The notes: generated from the letters alone by a model not told the origin. Positions 19,915 to 29,369 are shown, counted from the first letter of the stretch. The stretch is 64,000 nt of DNA from CAIXSC01 sp046349935 (GCA_046349935.1 JAXMBK010000010.1:310001-374000); one strand, 5' to 3'. Made by a program: numbers and translations.

Positions 19915-20004
19915 GGGATCAACTTCGTGATTCGACGAAGTTTTGCGGATTGGCGGCGTGACGGACGGCCAGCGACGGCGACGATAGAAGAGAAGGGGAG
20001 AGCC

Positions 20005-20235
20005 ATGAAAACAAGCATTGCGACGACGTGGCGCCAGTGGCGGACGTTGTTCCAGGATTTGCATGCCGACCGACGGGGCGGCGTGAGCATTGAAACGGTG
20101 TTGATCATTGCCGCGATCGCGCTGCCGATTTTGATCTTCGTCATCAAATTCGGTTGGCCGCGCGTGAAGAATTTCTTCAACCAAGGCATGAACGACCTGG
20201 AAAACAACGCTCAACAAGCCGGCAACAACACGTAG
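20005..20235 (+). CDS. flp: Flp-type pilin
   Basis: A 76-aa peptide with leader MKTSIATTWRQWRTLFQDLH, then DRRGGVSIETVLIIAAIALPILIFVIKF and a short polar tail. The G-x-x-(I)-E-T-V pattern at the start of the helix (GVSIETV) matches the processing site and the conserved Glu at +5 of Flp pilins, so the prepilin peptidase encoded next would cut before the helix. AGGGGAG precedes the ATG. Frame is open to 19927, but that extension lacks a ribosome site. Confidence 0.82.
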   Translation: MKTSIATTWRQWRTLFQDLHADRRGGVSIETVLIIAAIALPILIFVIKFGWPRVKNFFNQGMNDLENNAQQAGNNT

Positions 20236-20242
20236 GCCCCGC

Positions 20243-20809
20243 ATGGTCGGCGCGGCGCTTTTGGGCGCATTGCTGCTCGTCGCCACCTATACCGACGTGC
20301 GGTGGCGGATCATTCATAACGCGACGACCTATGGAGGAATCGCGACGGCGTGGGCGGCCAGCGCTTGGGCGACGTGGGCCGGCGTCGACTCGGGTGCGGG
20401 CTCGCCCGCCGAAGTCGCTCGGTGGGGCCTCCCGCCGCTGTGGGACAGCCTGATCGGCTGCCTCGTGTGCGGCGCGATGATGTTGGTGTGTTACCTGTTC
20501 TTCGCTCGCGAACTGGGCGGAGGCGATGTCAAGTTGATCGCCATGATCGGCTGCTTCTTGGGACCCTACGGGGGGCTCGAAGCCATGCTTTGGACCATGG
20601 TGATCGGCGGCGTGATGGCGCTCGTGATTCTGGTGTGGCGAGTGGGAGCGGTCCGGTTGGCGGGCATCCTCGGTCGCTACTTGACGGCGGCAGCCAGCGG
20701 GCGACGGCCCGAACTGCTGGAAGACGAGCGCGCGGTGATGAAGACCGATCTGTTCCTGTCCCCCAGTGCGTTGCTGGCGGTCGTGATCGTCCGCGGTTGG
20801 TCAGGGTAA
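20243..20809 (+). CDS. tadV: Prepilin peptidase, A24 family (CpaA/TadV)
   Basis: A 188-aa polytopic membrane aspartyl protease that trims and may methylate Flp prepilins. The two catalytic aspartates are visible: D18 in YTDVRWRIIHN and D95 in the GxGD motif LGGGDVKLIAMIG. It is the short form without the N-terminal methylase domain, as is usual for TadV/CpaA. Start ATG is 7 bases after the pilin stop. It is followed 8 bases later by the next membrane protein. Confidence 0.93.
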   Translation: MVGAALLGALLLVATYTDVRWRIIHNATTYGGIATAWAASAWATWAGVDSGAGSPAEVARWGLPPLWDSLIGCLVCGAMMLVCYLFFARELGGGDVKLIAMIGCFLGPYGGLEAMLWTMVIGGVMALVILVWRVGAVRLAGILGRYLTAAASGRRPELLEDERAVMKTDLFLSPSALLAVVIVRGWSG

Positions 20810-20817
20810 GGTGTCGC

Positions 20818-22035
20818 ATGAATCGCCATATCCTGCTCGCTTGCCTCCCATATGTCTCCCTGATGTTCGCTTCGGCGGCCCTCGCCTGGCTGCTCGCCCG
20901 CCTGGTCAAAGTCCGCTTCGATTGGCGCCACTTGCGGAATCTGCCCGGCGATCAACGCGGCGCCGTGCAAAGTCTGAGCTTCGTGCTTACGGTACCGGCG
21001 TTCGTCATGGTGCTGATGTTCATCGTGCAGCTGAGTCAACTGACGATCGCCAAAGTGGTCGTCGAGTATTCGGCGCTGGCGACTGCTCGTTCGGCGCAGG
21101 TTTGGGTCCCGGCCGACCTGTCGCTGGTGCGCGGCGGCGGCCCGAATCAACTGCCTTGCTGGACGTACCTGGGCGAGATGCCAGGACCTGACGGCTGGAG
21201 CTACTCGGTGTATCAGGTCCCGCGCGAAGGCGTGAAGTACCACAAGATCCGGCAAGCGGCCATCCAGTCGCTGTTGCCCATCTGTCCCTCGCGCGACACC
21301 GGCGCACCCCAGACGGCCGACGCGGAACAAATCGCGCGCAGCCTGCAAGCCGCCGCGACGGTCTATGCTCCCGGCATGGCCGCCAATCCGAAGGTGTACG
21401 ATCGGTTCCGCAACAAACTGGCCTATGCGCTGGCGAACACGCAGGTGGACATCGAAGTGCGGCATAAGGAGGACGAGCCGCCGTTGTCGACGTATTTGAT
21501 CGGGCCTTATCCCTACGAGTTTCAGTGCGGCGAGGTGGGCTGGCACGACCAATTGATCGTGACCGTGACCCACGAATTTGCGTTGCTGCCCGGCCCGGGA
21601 CGTCTGTTGGCGCGGCGCACTCCGCCCGTCAGTTCCGCGGCTGGCTCTTCCGCTGGTGCAACTTCCACCGCAACCGACGCCGTGGCCGATCGCATCCGGC
21701 AAGTCAACGGCGTGCATACGTACACGCTGCAAGCGACCGCCCGTTTGTACAACGAGGGGCAGAAGCCGCGGATTGGGTACGCACAACGGTTCCCCGGCCC
21801 GGCGCTCGCCTTGAGACTCGGTGCGACCTCGCCCGTGTTGAATCTGGAATCGCCCGAACTGGGCGCCGCCGCCGCGGTGGACTCAAACGCCGCGGTCGAC
21901 TCAGGCGCCGCGGTCGATTCTGGCGCCGCACGAGCACAAGAGGCGTGCTGCGACGAACTGCCGACCGCGCCGCTCATCGCTGCGGAGCCGAGTTATGACG
22001 ACTTGCCGAGCGTGTTGCGGAGGACCACTCCATGA
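20818..22035 (+). CDS. TadE/TadF-like pilus assembly membrane protein
   Basis: A 405-aa protein. Hydrophobic helices are at about 4-24 and 43-75 (SLSFVLTVPAFVMVLMFIVQLSQLTIAK followed by VVVEYSALATARSAQVW), the second being typical of TadE-like proteins, which place an extracytoplasmic domain behind a pilin-like helix. The rest is soluble. Near the C-terminus an 18-base DNA unit is repeated three times, encoding AAVDS(N/G) repeats (residues about 361-380). The frame is open far upstream inside tadV; ATG 20818 (GTGTCGC-ATG, 8 bases after the tadV stop) is chosen by fit. The stop overlaps the next start (ATGA). Confidence 0.78.
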   Translation: MNRHILLACLPYVSLMFASAALAWLLARLVKVRFDWRHLRNLPGDQRGAVQSLSFVLTVPAFVMVLMFIVQLSQLTIAKVVVEYSALATARSAQVWVPADLSLVRGGGPNQLPCWTYLGEMPGPDGWSYSVYQVPREGVKYHKIRQAAIQSLLPICPSRDTGAPQTADAEQIARSLQAAATVYAPGMAANPKVYDRFRNKLAYALANTQVDIEVRHKEDEPPLSTYLIGPYPYEFQCGEVGWHDQLIVTVTHEFALLPGPGRLLARRTPPVSSAAGSSAGATSTATDAVADRIRQVNGVHTYTLQATARLYNEGQKPRIGYAQRFPGPALALRLGATSPVLNLESPELGAAAAVDSNAAVDSGAAVDSGAARAQEACCDELPTAPLIAAEPSYDDLPSVLRRTTP

Positions 22036-23546
22036 AGCGACTCCATGGGCCGCGAGTTCGTTTGGCACTTCGGTCCCGCTGGGCGTGGCGGATGCTGCGT
22101 CGTCGAGCGGCTCGGTTGCATGGCGACCAGCGCGGTTCGATCAGCATCGCATCGGTCTTTGCACTCCTGCTGCTCGTCATGCTCCTCGGCATGGTGATGA
22201 ACTCGAGTCGCCAGATTGACCAGAAAGTGCGGTTGCAGAACGCCGCCGACTCGGCGACGTGGTCCAGCGGCCAGGTGTTGGTTCGCAACATGAATTCGCT
22301 GGCGTTCACCAACCACCTGCTCGCCGACACGTTCGCGTTGACGGCGTTCATGCGCGAGGCGCGTGATCGGAATGCAGAAAGTTACACCGAGCGGATCATG
22401 AACAACTGGGAACGGATTGGACCGTTCTTGGCGACCTCGGAGTTTCCGCCGTTCGCTCGGTTGGGCAGCGCGATCACGCAGAAGACGCCGCACGAGCGAG
22501 AGATGGCGACCAGCTACGGCCGCTGGGCCGCAGCCGCCTCCGAGATGACCCTCCCGGTGCTGGAGGAAGTGTTGGCGACCGAAGCGATTCCCGAGTACCA
22601 ACGGGCGCTGGCCGACGCCACGCCGCTGCTCGTCCAACAAACGGCCCAAGAAGTTGCTCGACGCCACGGGCAGGCCTGGCCGCGACGCAGTTCGTTATAT
22701 GCCGTCGTCTGGCGAACTCGAGTGGACCCGATCGGCGGGATGCAGGAATCGGACCGTCGAACGTTGCCCGCCGTCGATCCGTCCCCGTACGCGTCGGTCA
22801 CCGGCGGCTCGGCGGCGCTCCAGCCGCAGTACTTCCGAGCGGCGGTGGATCAGCGCCGGCGATTGGCTCATCGCTACTTGGCGGATTGGAACAACGAGTC
22901 GCTGTTGGCGTTCGACCGTTTCGGCAAGATGTCGCAGTTCGCCACGCTGTGGCGCAACTTTACGTGCGGTTACTTGGAACAGTTGTTGAACGTCGAGTAT
23001 CCGGACCGGAACTTGCCGTTTCAGATTCGGTCGCGCGCCGAGTCGCCGGGGGCGGACAACGACTATCTGGAAGAGGACTTTATGTTCGTCGGCGTCGTGT
23101 ATCAGCGACAGCCGAATGACTTTGTGCCGGGGGTGTTCAAGAACCCGGCGGCCTTCGATCGTCAAGCGTTTGCGCAGATCGAGATGTTTGTGCCGCGACG
23201 ACGATTGGTCCGAGTGCGTCCGGGGCAAGATTCCAATCCGCAGGGGATGTCGCTGGGAGGCGTGCCCGGCGGGTTCATCATCCTGCCGCCCGATCCGTCG
23301 CCGCCTCCTCCTCCGCCCAGCGACGACCCGCCGGCGTGGATCGTCGTGCGGCAAGGCGGCGGTTGGCACCCGGATTCTTGGGACTTGCTCACGCAGAACT
23401 GGGCCGTGCAGTTGACGCCGTCGACGACGCAGCACCTGCGCGAGATTCTTTCAGCGCCGCCGTACGTCAACAACGTCGGCGCCGGAAACGTACCGAACTG
23501 GGGCTCGCTGTCGACGTCCGACATCGGCAATTTGACGCATCACTAG
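22032..23546 (+). CDS. TadG-like pilus assembly protein
   Basis: A 504-aa protein with one N-terminal helix (ISIASVFALLLLVMLLGMVMNSS) followed by RQIDQKVRLQNAADSATWSSGQVLVRNMNSLAFTNHLLADTFAL, which matches the Flp pilus-assembly TadG-type N-terminus (helix plus QNAADAAA-like motif). The remainder is extracytoplasmic and contains a Pro-rich stretch (PPDPSPPPPPPSDDPP, about residues 422-437). Translation is coupled to the previous gene by ATGA. The exact role is inferred from family and position. Confidence 0.78.
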   Translation: MKRLHGPRVRLALRSRWAWRMLRRRAARLHGDQRGSISIASVFALLLLVMLLGMVMNSSRQIDQKVRLQNAADSATWSSGQVLVRNMNSLAFTNHLLADTFALTAFMREARDRNAESYTERIMNNWERIGPFLATSEFPPFARLGSAITQKTPHEREMATSYGRWAAAASEMTLPVLEEVLATEAIPEYQRALADATPLLVQQTAQEVARRHGQAWPRRSSLYAVVWRTRVDPIGGMQESDRRTLPAVDPSPYASVTGGSAALQPQYFRAAVDQRRRLAHRYLADWNNESLLAFDRFGKMSQFATLWRNFTCGYLEQLLNVEYPDRNLPFQIRSRAESPGADNDYLEEDFMFVGVVYQRQPNDFVPGVFKNPAAFDRQAFAQIEMFVPRRRLVRVRPGQDSNPQGMSLGGVPGGFIILPPDPSPPPPPPSDDPPAWIVVRQGGGWHPDSWDLLTQNWAVQLTPSTTQHLREILSAPPYVNNVGAGNVPNWGSLSTSDIGNLTHH

Positions 23547-23566
23547 CCTCGCGCGGAGCCGCTGCC

Positions 23567-24571
23567 ATGAAGATGAAACGACGCTGCAAGCGCCGCGGGT
23601 TGGCGCCGGTGGAGTTCGTGCTGTGGCTGCCGGTCTTGTTGTTCGTGATGGCGCTGATGGTGAACTACGGGACGATGGCCGCGTGGCGCATTCGCGGCGA
23701 GGTGGCGGCGCACGACGCCGGTTGGCGCACTCGCTGGCCGCGTCAAGGCGGCGGCGAACCCGATCCGGCGCCATCGACGTCGGTCGTCACTCGGACCGAA
23801 ACGGTCGTGAATCAAGCGGACATGGCGCACCTGGATCCGGCGGCACTGCGGATGCCGGTCGTCCGCGGTCCGCTGCCGAACGGCTTTACCGTGAACCCGT
23901 TGTTGGACCCGCTTCCCGGCGCGGTCGCCGGCAATGCTCACGTCGAACGCCAGTATCCGCTTTTGCGCAAGGTCGGCTCGTTCGAGAGCGGTCCGATCAA
24001 CGATCCGATCTTGCATGGGTCGCGTACCAGCAGCGAGATGGGATTCCCGAACGTGTTTCGTCGCATTCGCGCGCTGTACAACTTGCCGCAGACCGACGCC
24101 AGTTTGCCGCAGGCGTTTCAGACGGCCGTCCTGGCCGTATTGTCGATCCCGGATTATGCGGGTTTGAGCGTGTTGGATCGGGATGCCGATTGGATTGAGT
24201 ATCGCGGGTCGGCGCCCGATTTTCATCCACGAGCGGGACGGAGCTGCACGGTGGATCGCGACGTGATGTGGCGGAATGCGGTGAGTCGCTTGGTGGACGT
24301 GTGGGATCCGGCGCGCGACCGCTGGCGGCTCGGCGCCATCTCGCGCCTGCCCAGCACGCTCACCAGCAGCTTCCTGTCGCTTTACCAATCGACGCTTCGG
24401 CAATTCGAGGCCGAACTCGAGTCGGACCCGCCGCCTCCGCCCGACCGCATCGCGTACCTGCAGCAGGAGATCCCCGAACTGCGCGAGAAGATCGAACAAT
24501 TAGAACAGTTCCGCGCCCGCATCAGCGGTTTCGAATCGCGTCTCGAAAACCGTCCCGCCGACCAACCATAG
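23567..24571 (+). CDS. TadE-like protein
   Basis: A 334-aa protein whose N-terminus (RGLAPVEFVLWLPVLLFVMALMVNYGTMAAWRIRGEVAAHDAGWR) is the classic TadE-like helix with E at the +5-like position after the positive leader. The rest is extracytoplasmic and ends in a coiled-coil-like stretch (RIAYLQQEIPELREKIEQLEQFRARISGFESRL). GGAG precedes the ATG by about 8 bases. It is the last gene of the Tad operon; its TAG stop is the first three bases of a family B element. No tadB/C, secretin or rcpC/cpaB genes are present in the window. Confidence 0.75.
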   Translation: MKMKRRCKRRGLAPVEFVLWLPVLLFVMALMVNYGTMAAWRIRGEVAAHDAGWRTRWPRQGGGEPDPAPSTSVVTRTETVVNQADMAHLDPAALRMPVVRGPLPNGFTVNPLLDPLPGAVAGNAHVERQYPLLRKVGSFESGPINDPILHGSRTSSEMGFPNVFRRIRALYNLPQTDASLPQAFQTAVLAVLSIPDYAGLSVLDRDADWIEYRGSAPDFHPRAGRSCTVDRDVMWRNAVSRLVDVWDPARDRWRLGAISRLPSTLTSSFLSLYQSTLRQFEAELESDPPPPPDRIAYLQQEIPELREKIEQLEQFRARISGFESRLENRPADQP

Positions 24572-24596
24572 TCGTGGACCGCTCCGCGGTCCAACG
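24569..24596. repeat. Single arm of family B element at the Tad operon end
   Basis: TAGTCGTGGACCGCTCCGCG followed by GTCCAACG, the same sequence as the left half of the perfect palindrome at 53561-53614. The inner stem is GGACCGC/GCGGTCC with a TCC loop. Its TAG is the stop codon of the upstream gene. Confidence 0.88.
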
Positions 24597-24615
24597 CCCC
24601 CCGCCGCGCCGCTCG

Positions 24616-24912
24616 GTGGGCCCGCGCTCGCAGAGCCTCGCTTGGCCCACCCTACGAGCTGCCTCCTCACTATTTTCTACCTTCAACTCACTGCGCCGCT
24701 CGGTGGGCCCGCGCTCGCAAAGCCTCGCTTGGCCCACCCTACGAGCGGTCTCCTTACTATTTTTTACGTTCAACTCTCTGCGCAGCCGGTGGGCCCGCGC
24801 TCGCAAAGCCTCGCTTGGCCCACCCTACGAGCTGCCTCCTTACTATTTTCTACGTTCAACTCTCTGCGCAGCCGGTGGGCCCGCGCTCGCAAAGCTCGCT
24901 TGGCCCACCCTA
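24616..24912. repeat. Family C hairpin element, four tandem copies (about 86-bp period)
   Basis: The inverted pair GGTGGGCC ... GGCCCACC(CTAC) with about 21 bases between, starting at 24616, 24703, 24789 and 24875. The segments between copies (TATTTTCTACGTTCAACTCT followed by CTGCGCAGCC) are degenerate copies of the 3' end of the nitrilase gene that follows (TTTCTAGCCTCCACTCTCTG then CGCAGCC). The nitrilase TAG stop lies in the CTAC edge of the last copy. The region 24572-24909 holds no gene. Confidence 0.88.
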
Positions 24913-26310
24913 CTTTCTAGCCTCCACTCTCTGCGCAGCCGGGCGGTGGCGAGTGATTTCGGCGCGGAAGTCGCCGAGGCTGCTCCATAGCAGCGGGCGG
25001 TTAAGGTCGACTTCGGCCACGGCGACCGTGCCCCACTGTTTGGCTTGCGCCAGCGGCTGGCCGGCGTGGTCGTAAACCGCCGAGATCATCCAGTTGGCCG
25101 AGACATCGGTGTAGGTGCTGCTGACGACGTAGACGTGGTTCTCGCAGGCGCGGGCGGCGCCCAACAGCGGGTTGCAACCCCAGACGGGCCACGCAATCAC
25201 CTCGGCGCCGCGGTTGCTTAGCTGCCGAGCCACCTCGGGAAAGAACCCGTCGTAGCACACCATCATGCCGACTTTGCCAAACCGTGTTTCGAAGACGGGA
25301 TACTCGGTCCCCGGCTGCAATCCGGCTTCGATCTCGCCGCGCGGCAGACAAACCTTGCGATACTTGCCGACCACCTGCCCGTCGGGCCCAATGAGCACCG
25401 CGACGTTGTAGACCAGTCGCCCGTCTCGCTCGATCAATCCCACCGTCAAGTACAATTCGTGTTGCTTGGCCAACGTCCCAAAGTATTCGGTGGAGGGACC
25501 CGGAATCGGTTCCGCACACTCCACCATCGTCAAGCCCGTGCCGAAGTAAGTCAGAGTCTCCGGCAGGACGACGAGGTCCGCTTTCTGCTTTGCGGCGTCG
25601 GCGATCAGCGGCGCGAAGAGTCGGCACTTTTCGGCGGGCGTCTTCCCCTCGCGCGGCTGATAATGAATCGTCGCCAATCGCACTCGGCGCGGCGTCGGCG
25701 TCGGGATCGCCTCCAGCGATACATTGGACCACTCGAGCCGCGCTTGGGCGGCCCACCGGTAATGCAGCTCGAGCACCGCCCGCCGCGCTTTCGAGGGCGA
25801 TTGGTAGACGTCTTCGACGGTGGTCCAGCCCGCCGAATCGATGGATTTGTCACGAGGGTATTCGGGTTCCGAGCGAGGAATCACGCCGGGCTGGTACGAC
25901 GCAGTCGTCGGCTGGTCGTGCATCACGGGCCGACCTTGCTCGTCTTGCCACAGGATGCGCACGACCGCCGCGCGCCGCGACTCCTCGACCCCCTCCATCC
26001 GACGCTGCGCGTGAAAGCGGTAGGTGCGGCCGCCCTCGACGGGGAGCGTCCGAGTCCACCAGCCGACGAGTCCTTCGTGGTCGTCGCCTTCGATGAGGAA
26101 CCGGCCGCCGCCCGTGGGGCCGCCGTCGGGCAGCCATGCGAAGCGCGGACGGAGCTCCTCGCGCGGCGCTCCCGTCGTCCATCCCTCAGGTGCGCCGGCA
26201 GGCGTTGCGCTGCTTGCCGCCGGCTCGGCGCCCCGCGTTGCGCCGACCAGCACGCACCCCAGCCACAGCGAAAGCGCGCACCACGCCGCGCGGGTCGGAA
26301 AGCCATTCAT
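24910..26310 (-). CDS. Secreted carbon-nitrogen hydrolase (nitrilase family)
   Basis: A 466-aa protein. Residues 1-27 are a signal peptide. Residues about 30-200 form a beta-rich accessory domain with Trp- and Arg-rich strands (TYRFHAQRRMEG, ILWQDEQGRPV), resembling carbohydrate- or sugar-binding modules. Residues 210-466 are the nitrilase domain with the complete Glu-Lys-Cys triad: E251 (VVLPETLTYFG), K319 (GKYRKVCLP) and C352 (MVCYDGFFPEV). Family members hydrolyse amides or nitriles; the substrate is unknown. AGGAG lies 9 bases before the ATG. The fusion of an N-terminal secreted module to a nitrilase is unusual outside planctomycetes and relatives (inference). Its stop comes from the family C element. 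Confidence 0.9.
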   Translation of the reverse strand: MNGFPTRAAWCALSLWLGCVLVGATRGAEPAASSATPAGAPEGWTTGAPREELRPRFAWLPDGGPTGGGRFLIEGDDHEGLVGWWTRTLPVEGGRTYRFHAQRRMEGVEESRRAAVVRILWQDEQGRPVMHDQPTTASYQPGVIPRSEPEYPRDKSIDSAGWTTVEDVYQSPSKARRAVLELHYRWAAQARLEWSNVSLEAIPTPTPRRVRLATIHYQPREGKTPAEKCRLFAPLIADAAKQKADLVVLPETLTYFGTGLTMVECAEPIPGPSTEYFGTLAKQHELYLTVGLIERDGRLVYNVAVLIGPDGQVVGKYRKVCLPRGEIEAGLQPGTEYPVFETRFGKVGMMVCYDGFFPEVARQLSNRGAEVIAWPVWGCNPLLGAARACENHVYVVSSTYTDVSANWMISAVYDHAGQPLAQAKQWGTVAVAEVDLNRPLLWSSLGDFRAEITRHRPAAQRVEARK

Positions 26311-26354
26311 GGTTGTCAGCTCCTAGGCCGAGCGACTCGGCGGTCATTCACGGG

Positions 26355-29300
26355 TTACTGTTCGCCCTTGAGGTACGCCAGCAAATCAGCGAACTCTTGA
26401 GGTTGGATTTGTTTTTCGAGTTCTTGCGGCATGAGCGACAGTTTGCTGGCGACGATCTGTTCGATGTCGCTGCGCAAGATGGTTTCTTCTTTCCCCAGCG
26501 ACTGCCGCAGCGTAATGCTGGTCGGCGTCTCCGCCGACAACAGACCGGTGAGGACTCGCCCTTCGTGCGTCGTGACGACGTACGCGGCGAACCCTTGCGT
26601 GATTTCCTGTTCGGGAATCACGATGTGCAACAGAATGGTTTCCTTGGGTTGGTTGCGAATGCCGAACAGGTCGGGCCCGACGGGCGTCCCTTCACGGTCC
26701 AACCGATGGCAGGCCGCGCAGGTTTTCTTGAAGACCACTCGTCCGTTCGCCGCATCGGGCGTTAACGCCACGACCGACTTCAGCGACTCGTAAACCTGCA
26801 GGCGGTCCCCGGGAGTCAGCGACGCGTAGACCTTGGCCGCTCGAGCCTTGATCGCCGGATCGCGGTGTTCGGTAAGTTGCCGACGACGGAGTGAATCGAT
26901 CGCGTTCGGCGGGACGGCACCCGATTCGAGCGCCGCAAGCAGCCCGGGCAAGTGTTGCGGACCCGAGAGGACGGCGGCGAGCACTTCTTCGCGCAGCCGC
27001 GGGGTGTAGCCGCGGAAGCGTTCTGGATCGAGCAGCACGGCGGCGATCTGATCGTCTTTCATGAGTCCCAGGGCGCGAACGGCGCCTGATTGGACGGTCG
27101 CTGACTGTTGAGCGTCGACCAGTTTGAGCAGCCCAGCGCCGACGGCGGCGAAGTCGGCGTGGGCGAGCAGCGCGAGCGACTGGCCGCGCACTTCGTCCGG
27201 GGCGTCGGCATTCGCCGCCAACTCGAGCGCGCTGCGCAGCGTCCCCCGCAAGCGGTCGGCGAGCGCCGCGTGCTTGTCCCCGTCCATGGTCAATACGCTC
27301 AACAGCACCCCCTGCTCTCCCCCGGCGCCGCGACTGCGAATCGACTCGCCGAATCCTGCCAGCGAAGCGGCCAGCGGTACAAATGTCTCACTTTGTTGAT
27401 CCCGAGCGCCGGGCGTCGCGTCATAGATCAGTTCGAGCGTCGCGGGCCAGTCTGCGGGCGGCGTGCTGGCGCCGAGCAGGCGGCCCATTTCGCTCCATAG
27501 TGCGGCGGACGGCGGCGACTTCTCGCGAGCGGTCGCAGTCGCAATGTCTCGGAACAGCGCTCGCTCGCGTCCCGCGGCGCCGCTCATCACGGCCGCGCGC
27601 GTCCACCGGTCCCCTGCCCCGCGCACGGCCACTTGAGCCAGCGCAGGCGCCACGCGCGGGTCGGCGACGCCGCCCAGCGTCAATGCAGCTTGGAAGCGCA
27701 CGCGGGCGTCCGGATCGTCGGCGAGCGTCAAGAGCCGCTCGACCCAAGCGCTGTTCTGAGTTGTTCGCGATTCGACCATCGATACGGCTTGTTCGCGTAC
27801 GCCGGGCGACTCATGTCGCAGCGCGGCCGTCAGCGTGTCGTCGTCAAGCTGCCGGCGGGCGTCGAGCAGGCGGAGGGCGAGGCCCGCGGCGGGGCTGGGC
27901 GACTTCGCGTCTGCGGCCAGCACCTGGAGCGGTGCGACCAGGGACTCGTCGCTGCGTTGCGAAAGCAAGCGCCGCGCCGTGTCGCGCTGCCACGCGTTGG
28001 GATGCGAAAGGGCCTCGACCAACTGAAGCGGCGCAGCGGTCGCGAGTCCGATCGACAGGCGAGGTGCGAGTGCGTCGGCGGGAACGTCTTCCTTCACGAC
28101 GCGCCACAGTCGACCCATCGTCTTGCCGCTTTCGAAGTCCGTGTGCTTTCGCACCTCGACCGGCAGGTAGTCGGGATGTTCGATCGTCTTTCGATACATG
28201 TCGCAGACGTACAACGCGCCATCGGGCCCCGTCGACAAGTACACGGGGCGAAACCAATTGTCGCGGCTCGCCAGGAACTCCATGCCGTCGCGGGCGCGCC
28301 GCGCGGCGTAGGTGGCGCCTTGCGGCGCGAGCGAATCGAAGTGGACCAAATTGCCGGTGGGATCGCAGGAGAAGACGCCGCCGCGATAGGCGTCGGGGAG
28401 GTTAGATCCGCGCCACACGTGCACGGCGCAGGCGGCTGTGAAGGTGCCGGCATGCGAGTCGGCGGTGGTGACGTTGCTGCTAAGCGGGTACAAACGTGCC
28501 GCTTGGCCGTGGCCTCGCAACGGTTCAGGCGCCAAGTCGTCGGGACAGTTATGCACGGTGTCGGCGAACGCCAATTGCGGATTGCGTCGCCAATACCGCG
28601 ACTCGGTCACCACATGCTGAGCTTGAACTCGGTTGTAGCAAATGAAGCGATGGCCGGCGTCGTCGAACGACATGCCGAATTGTGCGCCGCCGTCGGCCGC
28701 TTCGAACTCGCCGGTCGTCGGCCGAAAGCGCAAGTCGGTGCGTCGAATCTCCACGGCGGGACGCTCGGGATGACGCGGCGACGTGACTTTGCCGCCCGTG
28801 AGTCCGCTGGTCACGTAGATCCAGCCGTCGGGGCCGAGCGTCGGGTGACTGACGCGCAGCTGCGTGCTGCCGCTGGTCGAGAAGCCGGTCAGCAGCACGT
28901 CGCGCTGTTCGGCTGTTCCATCGCCATCGACATCTTTGAGGAACAGGATGTCGGGGGCGCAAGTGACGATGAGTCCGCCGTCCCACGGCAGGACGCCGTT
29001 CGGAAAAGTGAGTCCGCCGGCGAACTCGACGCGCTGGTCGTACTGTCCGTCGCCATTGGAGTCGACGAGTTGAACGATGCGCCCGACGGGCGGTTGACCT
29101 TCGCCGGGGCCCGTGGGATAGCCGCGGTTTTCGACGACGAACAGTCGTCCGCGTTCGTCGAACGCCATGGCCACCGGACTGACCACCAATGGCTCGGCCG
29201 CGACCAACTCCAACCGCAGCCCAGGTTCCAACTGAAATGACTCGCGAGCTCGCTCGGGCGGCAAAGGACCGTCGATCGGCTCGGCGGCGGCGAGGCAACT

Positions 29301-29369
29301 GGCGGCGACGGCAAGCAGCACGAACAGCGAGCGGGAGGCGAGCGGATTCAGGGCGGAGCGGATGATCAT
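26355..29369 (-). CDS. Secreted PVC-type heme-binding beta-propeller / HEAT / cytochrome c protein
   Basis: A 1004-aa exported protein. Signal peptide about 1-26, then a membrane-bound dehydrogenase-like beta-propeller (FQLEPGLRLELVAAEPLVVSPVAMAFDERGRLFVVENRGY, GPDGWIYVTSGLTG, STGPDGALYVCDMYRKTIEHPDY), a HEAT-repeat zone about 450-790 (DPDARVRFQAALTLGGV, RALGLMKDDQ) and a C-terminal cytochrome c domain with one CAACH site (C884/C887/H888) followed by the family tail VIPEQEITQGFAAYVVTTHEGRVLTGLL. This three-part layout is the PVC-type heme-binding family, abundant in planctomycetes; electron-transfer partner and substrate are unknown. The upstream frame to 29450 lacks a signal peptide; ATG 29369 restores it. 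Confidence 0.92.
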   Translation of the reverse strand: MIIRSALNPLASRSLFVLLAVAASCLAAAEPIDGPLPPERARESFQLEPGLRLELVAAEPLVVSPVAMAFDERGRLFVVENRGYPTGPGEGQPPVGRIVQLVDSNGDGQYDQRVEFAGGLTFPNGVLPWDGGLIVTCAPDILFLKDVDGDGTAEQRDVLLTGFSTSGSTQLRVSHPTLGPDGWIYVTSGLTGGKVTSPRHPERPAVEIRRTDLRFRPTTGEFEAADGGAQFGMSFDDAGHRFICYNRVQAQHVVTESRYWRRNPQLAFADTVHNCPDDLAPEPLRGHGQAARLYPLSSNVTTADSHAGTFTAACAVHVWRGSNLPDAYRGGVFSCDPTGNLVHFDSLAPQGATYAARRARDGMEFLASRDNWFRPVYLSTGPDGALYVCDMYRKTIEHPDYLPVEVRKHTDFESGKTMGRLWRVVKEDVPADALAPRLSIGLATAAPLQLVEALSHPNAWQRDTARRLLSQRSDESLVAPLQVLAADAKSPSPAAGLALRLLDARRQLDDDTLTAALRHESPGVREQAVSMVESRTTQNSAWVERLLTLADDPDARVRFQAALTLGGVADPRVAPALAQVAVRGAGDRWTRAAVMSGAAGRERALFRDIATATAREKSPPSAALWSEMGRLLGASTPPADWPATLELIYDATPGARDQQSETFVPLAASLAGFGESIRSRGAGGEQGVLLSVLTMDGDKHAALADRLRGTLRSALELAANADAPDEVRGQSLALLAHADFAAVGAGLLKLVDAQQSATVQSGAVRALGLMKDDQIAAVLLDPERFRGYTPRLREEVLAAVLSGPQHLPGLLAALESGAVPPNAIDSLRRRQLTEHRDPAIKARAAKVYASLTPGDRLQVYESLKSVVALTPDAANGRVVFKKTCAACHRLDREGTPVGPDLFGIRNQPKETILLHIVIPEQEITQGFAAYVVTTHEGRVLTGLLSAETPTSITLRQSLGKEETILRSDIEQIVASKLSLMPQELEKQIQPQEFADLLAYLKGEQ

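Noticed and set aside
24642..24920. ORFs with repeated GPALAKPRLAHPT peptides
   Set aside because: Translation of the family C array; no ribosome site.
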